Source: Candidatus Magasanikiibacteriota bacterium (lineage in GTDB: Bacteria > Patescibacteriota > Patescibacteriia > Magasanikbacterales > UBA922). Taken from it: a stretch of 22,445 nt of DNA. Below the pieces are notes generated by a model. The model saw nothing but the letters and a program-made list of their open reading frames with translations, was not told where the DNA came from and did not search any database. The translations under genes were made by a program, and so were the position numbers. Of this stretch, positions 7,034-15,147 are shown in pieces; within the stretch, counting starts at the first letter, position 1, and each line of letters begins with the position of its first letter. The stretch is from contig JAHFIE010000009.1 in assembly GCA_023246565.1 (NCBI GenBank), forward strand, positions 1-22,445. Reading direction: 5' to 3'.

Positions 7034-7156
7034 TCATCCTCCCCCCAACAAGAAAGTGAGGATCGCCCGAAACAGACGGTCGATCGTGTCAGAGACATCA
7101 AAACCGTTCTGCAGGGCCGAGAGGACATCATCGAGCAAAGAAATGATGCTCAGCAT
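7034..7156 (-). CDS. Mini-operon gene B, 40-residue protein of unknown function
   Basis: The protein is MLSIISLLDDVLSALQNGFD followed by VSDTIDRLFRAILTFLLGGG. It looks like one or two amphipathic helices around a short acidic turn. The ATG comes three bases after gene A's stop, with GTGGAG about seven bases upstream as ribosome site, and its stop is two bases before gene C's ATG. This tight spacing, not the sequence itself, is the main support for a real gene. No homology recognised. Confidence 0.5.
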   Translation of the reverse strand: MLSIISLLDDVLSALQNGFDVSDTIDRLFRAILTFLLGGG

Positions 7157-7159
7157 GGT

Positions 7160-7306
7160 TCACTCCACGACATCGGCAGTGCCGACGCCACAAAGGCCTA
7201 TGATCGCGCCGACAATAACAGTCTGCGAAATCACCGGCAGCCAATCGAACTGGGGGACGAGCACAAAGATAATGAGCCAACTCATGACGTACACGATGTA
7301 CTTCAT
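7160..7306 (-). CDS. Mini-operon gene A, 48-residue hydrophobic protein
   Basis: The protein begins MKYIVYVMSWLIIFVLVPQF and continues DWLPVISQTVIVGAIIGLCG. Two hydrophobic segments (about 3-18 and 23-41) separated by an FDWLP turn suggest a small two-helix membrane protein; holin-like or toxin-like small proteins have such a plan, but no family is recognised. A near-perfect Shine-Dalgarno sequence AAGGAGGT sits four bases before the ATG, the strongest ribosome site in the window. It is the first of three tightly spaced leftward genes with higher GC than their neighbours. Confidence 0.6.
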   Translation of the reverse strand: MKYIVYVMSWLIIFVLVPQFDWLPVISQTVIVGAIIGLCGVGTADVVE

Positions 7307-7310
7307 GGAC

Positions 7311-7328
7311 ACCTCCTTATTATTAAGG
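7311..7328 (-). promoter_or_regulatory. Strong Shine-Dalgarno site of the mini-operon, partly in a small hairpin
   Basis: AAGGAGGT (7311-7318, leftward) precedes ATG 7306 by four bases. Just before it, CCTTA and TAAGG can pair around a 4-base loop (7315-7328), covering the first half of the ribosome site, which could tune translation. Confidence 0.6.
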
Positions 7329-7390
7329 GTAACGAAATAAACCAGGTTTGTCTAACAAGATGGTGTTCGTGCTTGTTTTTTTTCATTATT

Positions 7391-7399
7391 TGGTATAGT
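7391..7399 (+). promoter_or_regulatory. Extended -10 promoter of ahcY
   Basis: TGGTATAGT is an extended -10 element (TATAGT at 7394-7399) 26 bases before ATG 7426. A poor -35 (TTGTTT at 7373-7378, 15-base spacer) is upstream. The leader is short and holds no Shine-Dalgarno site. Confidence 0.6.
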
Positions 7400-7425
7400 A
7401 TCTCAATATTCTTAGTTTATTTTTT

Positions 7426-8871
7426 ATGAAATTTTCTGATTATAAAATCGCTGACATTGGTCTTGCTGACTGGGGTCGCAAAGAAATTGAAATTGCTGAA
7501 CAAGAAATGCCTGGTCTCATGGCAATTCGTGAAAAATACACAGCAAAAAAACCACTGAGGGGTGTGAATATCACAGGCTCACTCCACATGACTATTCAAA
7601 CTGCGGTGTTGATTGAAACACTCAAAGCACTCGGTGCCAATGTCCGCTGGGCAAGCTGTAATATTTTTTCTACCCAAGACCATGCAGCAGCTGCGATTGC
7701 GAAAGCTGGCATTCCAGTTTTTGCTTGGAAAGGTGAATCGCTTGCTGAATACTGGTGGTGTACGGAAAAAGCTATAAATTTTGGCAATGGCGTGGGGCCT
7801 GATCTTATTGTTGATGATGGTGGTGACGCAACCCTCCTTGTTCACAAAGGTGTGGAAATAGAATTAGATCCAAGCTTACTCACCAAAAATTACTCAAAAG
7901 AAGGACCTGATTTTCAAGAACTCATGAAACTGCTGGCTGCGGAATACAAAAAAAATCCAAAACGTTGGCAAATTGTGGCAAATACAGTACGTGGTGTGTC
8001 TGAAGAAACCACCACAGGAGTACATCGTTTACATCAAATGGTCAAGGATCAAAAATTATTATTCCCGGCCATGAATGTAAATGATTCGGTTACGAAAAGT
8101 AAATTTGATAATATCTATGGCTGCCGTCATTCCATTATTGATGGGCTTAACCGAGCCATGGATGTTATGCTTGCTGGCAAAGTTGCGGTTGTTTGTGGTT
8201 TTGGCGATGTTGGCAAAGGTTGCGCGCAAGCACTCAAAGGTCAGGGTTGTCGTGTGATTATCACAGAAATTGATCCGATTTGTGCTTTACAAGCAGCCAT
8301 GGAAGGTTTTGAGGTTACAACACTGGAAGATACGCTCGGCCGGGCAGATATTTATGTTACAGCTACGGGTAATCTTGATGTTATTACGTTTGAGCATCTG
8401 AAAAAAATGAAAGATCAGGCGATTGTCTGTAACATTGGCCATTTTGATAATGAAATTCAAGTGGAAAAACTGAATCACGCGGCCGGAGTGAAACGGGTTA
8501 ATATTAAACCGCAGGTTGATAAATATATTTTCCCAACCGCCTCTGCTAAAGCTTCGGCGAGTCAAAGCAAAAAAGAATTATTTTTATTGGCCGAAGGCCG
8601 ACTCGTAAATTTAGGTTGCGCGACTGGTCACCCCAGCTTTGTCATGAGTAATTCATTCAGTAATCAAGTACTCGCGCAATTGGATTTGTGGAAAAATAAA
8701 GATTTGTACAAACCAGCAGTGTATCGTTTACCAAAAGAATTGGATGAAGAAGTGGCACGATTGCATCTCAAAAAAATCGGAGTAAAATTAACAAAACTCA
8801 CCACAGCTCAATCAAAATATCTTGGTGTTTCATCAAACGGACCGTTTAAAGCTGGAGATTATCGGTATTAA
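7426..8871 (+). CDS. ahcY: Adenosylhomocysteinase (S-adenosyl-L-homocysteine hydrolase)
   Basis: NAD-dependent cytosolic enzyme splitting S-adenosylhomocysteine into homocysteine and adenosine, which relieves product inhibition of methyltransferases. The 481 residues match the family throughout: [20 protein letters not shown] and [14 protein letters not shown] near the N-terminus, the NAD-binding glycine motif [15 protein letters not shown] (near 255), [11 protein letters not shown], and a C-terminus of the usual type (FKAGDYRY). It starts a rightward run with its own promoter. The PfkB kinase upstream would consume the adenosine, and the RNA methyltransferase nearby is one source of its substrate. 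Confidence 0.97.
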   Translation: MKFSDYKIADIGLADWGRKEIEIAEQEMPGLMAIREKYTAKKPLRGVNITGSLHMTIQTAVLIETLKALGANVRWASCNIFSTQDHAAAAIAKAGIPVFAWKGESLAEYWWCTEKAINFGNGVGPDLIVDDGGDATLLVHKGVEIELDPSLLTKNYSKEGPDFQELMKLLAAEYKKNPKRWQIVANTVRGVSEETTTGVHRLHQMVKDQKLLFPAMNVNDSVTKSKFDNIYGCRHSIIDGLNRAMDVMLAGKVAVVCGFGDVGKGCAQALKGQGCRVIITEIDPICALQAAMEGFEVTTLEDTLGRADIYVTATGNLDVITFEHLKKMKDQAIVCNIGHFDNEIQVEKLNHAAGVKRVNIKPQVDKYIFPTASAKASASQSKKELFLLAEGRLVNLGCATGHPSFVMSNSFSNQVLAQLDLWKNKDLYKPAVYRLPKELDEEVARLHLKKIGVKLTKLTTAQSKYLGVSSNGPFKAGDYRY

Positions 8872-8886
8872 TTTATAATTTTTTCT

Positions 8887-9573
8887 ATGCCAAAATCATT
8901 TCGTCACCTCGATACCATCACGGTCGTCTTTGTTACCTTACTACTCTTGTCAAACATTGTCGCAGTGAAAATCAGTTCATTCGGTTCTCTGATTCTTCCT
9001 GCAGCAGTTATTCTCTTCCCTCTTACCTATATTTTTGGTGATGTTTTAACCGAAGTATATGGTTTTGCCCGAGCTCGAAAAGTAATTTGGTTGGGCTTTG
9101 GCGCCAATATAGCCATGGCTCTTATTTTTACCCTTGTCGCCAAACTTCCACCCGCAGCACCATGGCCATTTCAAACTGATTTTGTGCATATCCTCGGACA
9201 AACACCACGGATCGTCGGAGCGAGTATTATTGCCTACTTTCTTGGTGAATTTCTTAATTCGTATGTTCTTGCCAAAATTAAAATTAGAATGAATGGTAAA
9301 CAACTCTGGATACGTACCATTGCCTCAACTATTGTTGGTGAGGCTATTGATACCACACTATTCATCACTCTTGCTTTTGCTGGAGTTATGCCTGCGTCTA
9401 TTATTACGAGTCTTATTATTTCCAGTTATCTCGTCAAAGTAGGTATTGAAATAATCTTTACCCCAGTCACGTACGCAGTGGTTAATCTTCTCAAACGCCG
9501 CGAAAATGAAGATTATTATGATCGCGACACAAACTTCAACCCTTTTTTAGTCGGTCATAAAACGAATGTCTAA
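8887..9573 (+). CDS. yhhQ: Queuosine precursor transporter, YhhQ/VUT family
   Basis: Integral membrane protein of 228 residues with about six helices, in the family once called DUF165. Typical motifs are NIVAVKI, FPLTYIFGDVLTEVYGF near the N-terminus and the conserved stretch around GEAIDTTLFITLAFAGVMP. Family members import a deazaguanine precursor for queuosine in tRNA, so the cell probably salvages rather than makes it. It starts 15 bases after ahcY and overlaps the first ABC permease gene by 8 bases, so all belong to one transcript. Confidence 0.9.
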   Translation: MPKSFRHLDTITVVFVTLLLLSNIVAVKISSFGSLILPAAVILFPLTYIFGDVLTEVYGFARARKVIWLGFGANIAMALIFTLVAKLPPAAPWPFQTDFVHILGQTPRIVGASIIAYFLGEFLNSYVLAKIKIRMNGKQLWIRTIASTIVGEAIDTTLFITLAFAGVMPASIITSLIISSYLVKVGIEIIFTPVTYAVVNLLKRRENEDYYDRDTNFNPFLVGHKTNV

Positions 9574-10366
9574 GTTCAAAAAATACGCGGTTGCTTACCG
9601 TAGTGCTTTATCCACGTTTTTACAATATCGTCTTAACGTGGTTCTTTTTGCGATTGGCCATTGTGTTAGTTTGAGTGGTCTTGTTTTTGTATGGTTATCA
9701 GTCTATCGTAATGGAGAAACACTTGGTTCCTACACTTTGTCTGGAATTCTTACGTACTATATCTTAATTGCTTTCCTTCGACTCACGATCGCGGATGGTG
9801 TTAGTATGGGATTTCAAGTGGTGGAAGAAATTAAAGACGGTCGTATCGTACCGTATCTTCTCAAACCAATCAGTTACCCTTTGACCATGCTTGCGGATAG
9901 CCTGGGTCGTGCTACCATTAATTTGTCATTGGTAACGCCATGTATTGTGGCGATCATCTACGGTTTAACATTACAACAGTATCTTCCGTCTGCAAAACAA
10001 CTCTCTTTATTTTTTCTTTTCATGATGATTAGCCTTATATTTTATTATCTTCTCTATTTCTTATCTGCCCTAGCCACTTTTTGGGTTGATCGTGGCAGCA
10101 ATTTTATTTATGGTGTTATTGTCATAAGTAATTTTCTCAATGGTTCAATTGTTCCTCTTGATATATTTCCTGACTGGCTTAGTACGATAAGTACTGCATT
10201 ACCATTTCAGTTCCTCATGTTTACCCCAATCCAATTTTGGATGGGACGCGTCACCAATCCATTACAATTAAGTTTGATTGCCGGAATATGGATACTATTT
10301 TTGAGCTTCATTTTATCATTTGTTTGGCGATTGGGAATTAAAAAATTCGAAGCAGTTGGACAATAA
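9566..10366 (+). CDS. ABC-2 type permease A1 (DUF990-like)
   Basis: 266-residue membrane protein with about six helices and the family phrase EEIKDGRIVPYLLKPISYPL near residue 90. It belongs to the ABC-2 permease group seen in pairs with one ATPase; the cargo is unknown. It resembles the third permease in this row: both keep a similar ending (VWRLGIKKFEAVGQ here, VWYRGLRRHEGFGM there), unlike the second and fourth, which end in YSSASS or YASASS. It starts inside the end of the yhhQ gene. Confidence 0.85.
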   Translation: MSKFKKYAVAYRSALSTFLQYRLNVVLFAIGHCVSLSGLVFVWLSVYRNGETLGSYTLSGILTYYILIAFLRLTIADGVSMGFQVVEEIKDGRIVPYLLKPISYPLTMLADSLGRATINLSLVTPCIVAIIYGLTLQQYLPSAKQLSLFFLFMMISLIFYYLLYFLSALATFWVDRGSNFIYGVIVISNFLNGSIVPLDIFPDWLSTISTALPFQFLMFTPIQFWMGRVTNPLQLSLIAGIWILFLSFILSFVWRLGIKKFEAVGQ

Positions 10367-10404
10367 TATATCAGAACATATAAACTTCACTCGCTCGCTT
10401 GTTT

Positions 10405-11193
10405 ATGAAAAAATATTTGAAACTCTATCTTCGTGTTATCAAACTTAATTTCATGAAAGCTCTCATGTACCGTGGTAATTTTGTGTTTGGTTTTGTTCTT
10501 ACTGGTCTTGAATCAATCACGGTATTCGCAGGCATTGCAATTGTATTCACCAAAATCAATACTTTGGCAGGCTGGAGCTACGGCGATGTGTTGGTTTTAA
10601 ACGGGGTGTATTTAATGGTCAATACTGTTTCATGGTTGCTCTTTCGTGGTGGTATCAATGACTTTGATCGTGTCATTAACCGAGGTGATTTTGATTTCTA
10701 TCTCATACGACCTATCAGCGCGCAATTTTACGCAAGTATTCAACGCATTGATATCGAAGATATTGCCCGATCAGTCGTAGGTATTGCAATTCTCTGGTAT
10801 GGTTTGACCCTTGGCAAGACCACTCTTACCCTTACCAATATTCTCCTCTTTATTATTACTTTTTTCTGTGGCCAAGCTGTTTTATACGCGGTATTTTTGA
10901 GCCTCAAAACCATTAGTTTCAAAGCCATTCAAGGTTGGGCCAGCAACACCATCGCGTTTCGATTCCAAGAACTAGCTTCGTATCCGACTGGCATATACCG
11001 GGGATGGTTAAAAACAATCTATACCTTTGTTATCCCCTTAGTTTTTGTCGCGACCGTACCAGCCAAAGCTCTCCTTGGTACCTTACCCTGGAGATTGGCG
11101 ATCGGATCAATCATTGTGGCAATCATGAGTTTACTGATCGCGCGTTTTTTTTGGCAGCTTGGCATTCGCCATTATAGTAGCGCTTCAAGTTAG
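10405..11193 (+). CDS. ABC-2 type permease B1
   Basis: 262 residues from ATG 10405 (MKKYLKLYLRVIKLNFMKAL), about six membrane helices, with INRGDFDFYLIRPISAQFYA matching the permease motif. An in-frame TTG two codons upstream is a less likely start. It pairs with A1 as the second half of a heterodimeric membrane part, and it resembles permease B2 (shared MKKY start and SASS end). The B2-like end FFWQLGIRHYSSASS is characteristic. Confidence 0.85.
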   Translation: MKKYLKLYLRVIKLNFMKALMYRGNFVFGFVLTGLESITVFAGIAIVFTKINTLAGWSYGDVLVLNGVYLMVNTVSWLLFRGGINDFDRVINRGDFDFYLIRPISAQFYASIQRIDIEDIARSVVGIAILWYGLTLGKTTLTLTNILLFIITFFCGQAVLYAVFLSLKTISFKAIQGWASNTIAFRFQELASYPTGIYRGWLKTIYTFVIPLVFVATVPAKALLGTLPWRLAIGSIIVAIMSLLIARFFWQLGIRHYSSASS

Positions 11194-11194
11194 T

Positions 11195-11989
11195 ATGAAA
11201 AAATATTATCGATTATTCAAAATGTTTTTGGCACGGTATTTGACGTACCGAGCAAGAATTTTAATTTGGGTATTTACTGATTCATCACAATTTTTCTTAT
11301 TTCCTTTTTTGTGGATAGCTATTTTTGCGAACACAACATTACCGACGGGATATACCTTACGCGATCTCATTACGTACTACATTATCATGGCAGTGGTTTC
11401 AAGCGGTTTTATTTCTCATTGCAGTCGCCATATTCGAACCGAAATCATTGACGGCATGGTCAGCCGTCGGCTCGTTGTTCCCCTACCGTATTTTTGGTTT
11501 ATTGCCATGGCTGAAGTTTCGTATAAATATATTTCCGGTAGTATTTCCGCTGTCAGTATTCTATTACTGTCACTATTCGGTTCCTCATTCTTTACGTTTC
11601 CGCATGCAATAACGCAATGGCTTATGTTTGTCATAAGTGTTGGGGTTACCTTTACTATTTCTCACTTGTTTCAATATCTCATTGGTCTAAGTACATTTTG
11701 GTGGGAAGATATTGGTGCCTTGCAAACAACTGAAGAAGTTGTGAGCGCGATATTTTCCGGACGGCTTGCTCCACTGACTTTTTTCGCTCTGCCCATCCAA
11801 TATCTGGCCGATTATTTACCGTTTCGATACCTAGCCTATGTCCCAGCGCAAATTTATCTTGGGACCATAAAAACTCATGAATGGTTCAGTGTATTTGGAC
11901 CAGCTCTGCTATGGATCATTGGACTAGGTATATTGACTCGGTTTGTCTGGTACCGTGGTCTGCGACGACACGAAGGTTTTGGCATGTAA
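11195..11989 (+). CDS. ABC-2 type permease A2
   Basis: 264 residues beginning MKKYYRLFKMFLARYLTYRA. The ATG at 11195 is one base after the stop of B1. About six helices and the motif RTEIIDGMVSRRLVVPLPYF are visible. The ending groups it with A1. With B2 it forms a second permease pair, most easily explained by duplication of a two-gene unit followed by divergence. Confidence 0.85.
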   Translation: MKKYYRLFKMFLARYLTYRARILIWVFTDSSQFFLFPFLWIAIFANTTLPTGYTLRDLITYYIIMAVVSSGFISHCSRHIRTEIIDGMVSRRLVVPLPYFWFIAMAEVSYKYISGSISAVSILLLSLFGSSFFTFPHAITQWLMFVISVGVTFTISHLFQYLIGLSTFWWEDIGALQTTEEVVSAIFSGRLAPLTFFALPIQYLADYLPFRYLAYVPAQIYLGTIKTHEWFSVFGPALLWIIGLGILTRFVWYRGLRRHEGFGM

Positions 11990-12021
11990 AACTTCTTTGT
12001 TCACGCAACCGTGTAATGGTT

Positions 12022-12810
12022 ATGAAAAAATATTTTAAAATTTATTCTCTTCTTCTCAAGAATGCTTTTTCCCGCGACGCGCATTATCGAGCAGACACGA
12101 TTATGCACTGGGCTACGCACGTTATTTGGCTTGGCATGCTCTACATCTTGGTCGATGTGTTATTTCGTCACACCAATGTTGTTGCTGGGTGGGATAAAGC
12201 ATCGGTTTTTTTCTTAATGAATATCTTTATTTTAAGTCAACAAATTTTTCTTTTTTTCTTTCGCGATAATCTTTGGCAAATCCCCAATACGATTACTGAT
12301 GGTCGCCTTGATCAGTATTTGGTAACACCGGCTAATACTATTTTTTTGTTGGTATCAAAACAAATATCTCTTCGAGCGACTGGCCGAATTCTAACCCAAA
12401 TGATTCTGTTGATTTGGCTTGTTGTTCATTACAATCTTATCCCAAGTATTATGAGTGGTATTATTTTATTTTTCCTGGTCATCTTGGGTATTATTGTCCA
12501 ATTGGCTCATGGTATGATTTTAAACACACTTAGTTTTTGGTTTTTACGGATCGATAATATTCATGAAGCTTGGTTTTGGTTTGCGCAAGCCGGAAAATAC
12601 CCCCTCACCGTATTACCAAAAACACTCTGGGTAGCAACGTATACAATCCTACCAATCGCGTATCAGAATTTTATTCCTGTTGGTGTTGGTTTGGGAAAAT
12701 TAGACCTTAGTTTTATTGGTGTTAGTCTTCTCTACACCATAGGATTAAGTCTTCTAGCTATTCAATTTTGGCATCTTGGCCTCCGTCGTTACGCAAGTGC
12801 TTCCAGCTAA
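12022..12810 (+). CDS. ABC-2 type permease B2
   Basis: 262 residues from ATG 12022 (MKKYFKIYSLLLKNAFSRDA). ATG at 12016 is an equally in-frame alternative; 12022 is chosen because B1 and A2 also start MKKY. About six helices; motif ITDGRLDQYLVTPANTIFLL. It ends QFWHLGLRRYASASS, very like B1. A promoter for the ATPase gene follows directly. Confidence 0.85.
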   Translation: MKKYFKIYSLLLKNAFSRDAHYRADTIMHWATHVIWLGMLYILVDVLFRHTNVVAGWDKASVFFLMNIFILSQQIFLFFFRDNLWQIPNTITDGRLDQYLVTPANTIFLLVSKQISLRATGRILTQMILLIWLVVHYNLIPSIMSGIILFFLVILGIIVQLAHGMILNTLSFWFLRIDNIHEAWFWFAQAGKYPLTVLPKTLWVATYTILPIAYQNFIPVGVGLGKLDLSFIGVSLLYTIGLSLLAIQFWHLGLRRYASASS

Positions 12811-12815
12811 GCATG

Positions 12816-12844
12816 TTTAAAAATGAAATCCAGTATGCTACACT
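12816..12844 (+). promoter_or_regulatory. Possible promoter for the ABC ATPase gene
   Basis: TTTAAA (12816-12821), 17-base spacer, TACACT (12839-12844) preceded by TGC (extended -10). It lies 31 bases before ATG 12876. It would allow the ATPase to be made apart from the permeases. Confidence 0.4.
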
Positions 12845-12875
12845 GGTCTTAATTCAATATTATTAAATCGCTTGT

Positions 12876-13859
12876 ATGAGTATTATTGAGGTTCAACATC
12901 TATCAAAAACATACGAGTACTACCGTAAACAAGCCGGACTTCTTAATTCAGTAAAAAGTCTCTTCCATCGAGAAAAATTATTTACTGAAGCAGTCAAAGA
13001 CATTAGTATTTCGATTAACGAAGGTGAATTGGTTGGTTTCTTGGGTCCTAATGGTGCTGGCAAAACAACGACGCTCAAAATGCTTTCAGGAATTTTATAC
13101 CCCACAAAAGGAACTGCTACAGTTCTTGGCCATACACCGTGGAAACGAGAACCAACATTTCAAAAACAATTTGCCTTGGTCATGGGACAAAAAAATCAAC
13201 TATGGTGGGATCTACCTGCCATGGAAAGTTTTTTATTAAATAAGGAAATTTACGAAGTACCTGACGCCGATTTTACAAAAACGCTTGATGAACTAACTGA
13301 GCTCCTTGATATTAAACATATTCTTGATATTCAAGTGCGAAAATTATCATTGGGAGAACGCATGAAATGTGAACTGGCCGCAGCACTCCTTCATTCGCCC
13401 AAAGTACTTTTTCTTGATGAACCAACGATTGGTCTTGATGTGGTATCACAAAATAATATCCGAGAATTTTTAAAAAAATACAACCGGGAGAAAAAAATTA
13501 CGATTATCCTCACGTCGCATTATATGGACGATGTCGCGGCGCTCTGCGAACGAGTGGTCATTATTAATTTTGGACAACTCATTTACGATGGTAGTTTGCG
13601 AGCGCTTCTTGATAAGCATGTTGATCATAAAATCATTGAAATGACCTTTACTGAACCAGTCACCAAGACGAAATTACAAAAATTTGGTAGGATAAAAGAG
13701 TGGGCAGAACAACGAGCGATTTTGGAGGTGCCCAAGATTGAAGTAAAAACCGTTGCAACAGATATCCTCCGTGAATTGCCCGTGGATGATATACTCATTA
13801 ATGAAATTAGTGTAGATGATGTCATCCGGAATATTTTTTCCGCGCACCGAAAACGATAA
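12876..13859 (+). CDS. ABC-2 transporter ATP-binding protein
   Basis: 327-residue ATPase expected to drive export through the permeases upstream. Motifs: Walker A GPNGAGKTT (57-65), Q-loop VMGQKNQLWWD, signature LSLGERMK (157-164), Walker B VLFLDEPT with Glu182, and the H-loop TSHYMDD. It carries a C-terminal extension of about 90 residues after the nucleotide-binding domain, usual for the DUF990-linked ATPases. It is the only ATPase for four permeases, so it likely serves both pairs. Confidence 0.93.
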   Translation: MSIIEVQHLSKTYEYYRKQAGLLNSVKSLFHREKLFTEAVKDISISINEGELVGFLGPNGAGKTTTLKMLSGILYPTKGTATVLGHTPWKREPTFQKQFALVMGQKNQLWWDLPAMESFLLNKEIYEVPDADFTKTLDELTELLDIKHILDIQVRKLSLGERMKCELAAALLHSPKVLFLDEPTIGLDVVSQNNIREFLKKYNREKKITIILTSHYMDDVAALCERVVIINFGQLIYDGSLRALLDKHVDHKIIEMTFTEPVTKTKLQKFGRIKEWAEQRAILEVPKIEVKTVATDILRELPVDDILINEISVDDVIRNIFSAHRKR

Positions 13860-13915
13860 AATTATCGTATTGCCACCAGCCTATTTTTAACTTCTTGATA
13901 CCTAACTCTAAATCT

Positions 13916-14977
13916 ATGAGCAAAACTGATAAAGTGAGCTTTGAAAAAATTCGTTCGGGTTTTTTCTTCTCACTCATTATTATTCTGACCATTGCCCTGC
14001 TCTACCTTTTTCGACCATTCTTTTTTCCTATCTTTTGGGCAGCTGTGATTGCCATAATGTTTTACCCACATTATGAATGGCTCAATACGTATTTAAAAAT
14101 GCCGACGCTCAACGCTGCCATTATGGTCGCGGTCGTTATTCTCACGATTTTTGTTCCTCTTACGCTCTTTGTTTCCTTGGTCGTGAATCAATCCTTTAGT
14201 CTTTACCAAGAATTTTCTCAAGCCGGTAATTTACCTGATGTCCGTGGTGTTGCCACATGGTTACACAATAGTCCGCTCGAACCATACGTTCAAAATTTGC
14301 AAGCCAATTGGCAAAGCCAAGCCGCGGCTATTAGTAAAAAAATTAGTGATTATTCTCTCAGTTTCCTTAAGAGCTTCACGCAAAACTCAGCCCATTTCTT
14401 GTTTCAGGTTTTTATCATGTTTTACACGCTCTTTTTCTTTTTTCGTGATGGTAAAAATATTCTCCTGCGTCTCATGCATCTGTCGCCGCTCGGTGAGGAA
14501 TATGACCGCATGCTCTACAATCATTTTACTTCCACAGCCCGAGCAACACTCAAAAGCTCTCTCATTGTGGGGGTAATTCAAGGAGCCCTAGGTGGTTTGG
14601 TGTTCTGGATAACGCAGGTACCCGGAGCCCTTATTCTTGGCCTCTTTATGATGGTACTTTGTCTGATTCCTGCTCTTGGCGCCTTTATTATCTGGCTACC
14701 AGCCGGACTTGGCATGATTATCTTTGGTCATGTTTGGGAAGGAATGGTGATTATTGTTTTTGGATCCCTTGTTTTAAGTACGATTGATAATTTCCTGCGG
14801 CCACCACTTATTGGCAAGGACACACAAATGCATCCCCTGTTTGTTCTTTTCTCAACATTAGGAGGTATTTTTCTCTTTGGTGTTTCAGGCTTCATCATTG
14901 GTCCGGTTATTGCGTCTCTCTACCTCGCTATTATTTCAATTTATCATCATTATTACGAACACGAATTACAAAATTAA
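13916..14977 (+). CDS. AI-2E family transporter (PerM/UPF0118)
   Basis: About 353 residues with eight or so membrane helices: two near the N-terminus (FFFSLIIILTIALLYLF), a central soluble segment, then a helix-rich C-terminal half including VIQGALGGLVFWITQVPGAL and LSTIDNFLRPPLIGK. These phrases are typical of the family formerly named for autoinducer-2 export; actual substrates vary and cannot be told. The start is ATG 13916; an in-frame TTG at 13895 is less likely. A strong terminator follows after 19 bases. Confidence 0.9.
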   Translation: MSKTDKVSFEKIRSGFFFSLIIILTIALLYLFRPFFFPIFWAAVIAIMFYPHYEWLNTYLKMPTLNAAIMVAVVILTIFVPLTLFVSLVVNQSFSLYQEFSQAGNLPDVRGVATWLHNSPLEPYVQNLQANWQSQAAAISKKISDYSLSFLKSFTQNSAHFLFQVFIMFYTLFFFFRDGKNILLRLMHLSPLGEEYDRMLYNHFTSTARATLKSSLIVGVIQGALGGLVFWITQVPGALILGLFMMVLCLIPALGAFIIWLPAGLGMIIFGHVWEGMVIIVFGSLVLSTIDNFLRPPLIGKDTQMHPLFVLFSTLGGIFLFGVSGFIIGPVIASLYLAIISIYHHYYEHELQN

Positions 14978-14996
14978 AATCACAGCGCCACGCAAG

Positions 14997-15030
14997 AAAA
15001 AAGAATCCCAACATGCTGGGATTCTTTTTT
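14997..15030 (+). terminator. Strong intrinsic terminator
   Basis: A 14-bp perfect stem, AAAAAAGAATCCCA with TGGGATTCTTTTTT, loop ACATGC. It closes the long rightward run and, being symmetric, could stop leftward transcripts too. Confidence 0.92.
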
Positions 15031-15032
15031 AA

Positions 15033-15100
15033 AAAAATTAGGATACTCTTTTTTGACCTGCCAGATTACCGGACGGTCAAAAAAGAGTATCCTAATTTTT
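15033..15100. repeat. Long perfect hairpin element, copy 2
   Basis: A perfect 25-bp inverted repeat (15033-15057 with 15076-15100) encloses CTGCCAGATTACCGGACG; the first and last loop bases also pair. The inner stem CTTTTTTGAC/GTCAAAAAAG and the loop are shared with the hairpin at 385-446, the loop being in the opposite orientation. The outer arm (AAAAATTAGGATACT) is different from copy 1 but exactly complementary to its own partner. It begins two bases after the terminator at 14997-15030. Confidence 0.92.
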
Positions 15101-15147
15101 ATTTCCGGAGTATAAAAATGAAATGAAAGCTTGAATCTACTCTCTTA

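Noticed and set aside
2830..7328. Islands as integron cassettes with attC sites
   Set aside because: I looked for the paired conserved attC core ends around the island hairpins and did not see them, and no integrase gene is in the window.
7056..7340. Rightward 94-codon frame opposite the mini-operon
   Set aside because: No ribosome site or promoter, Ser/Thr-rich shadow composition, and it lies antisense to three tightly spaced frames with strong ribosome sites.
385..15100. CRISPR array
   Set aside because: There are only two copies, far apart, with no regular repeat-spacer pattern and no cas genes.
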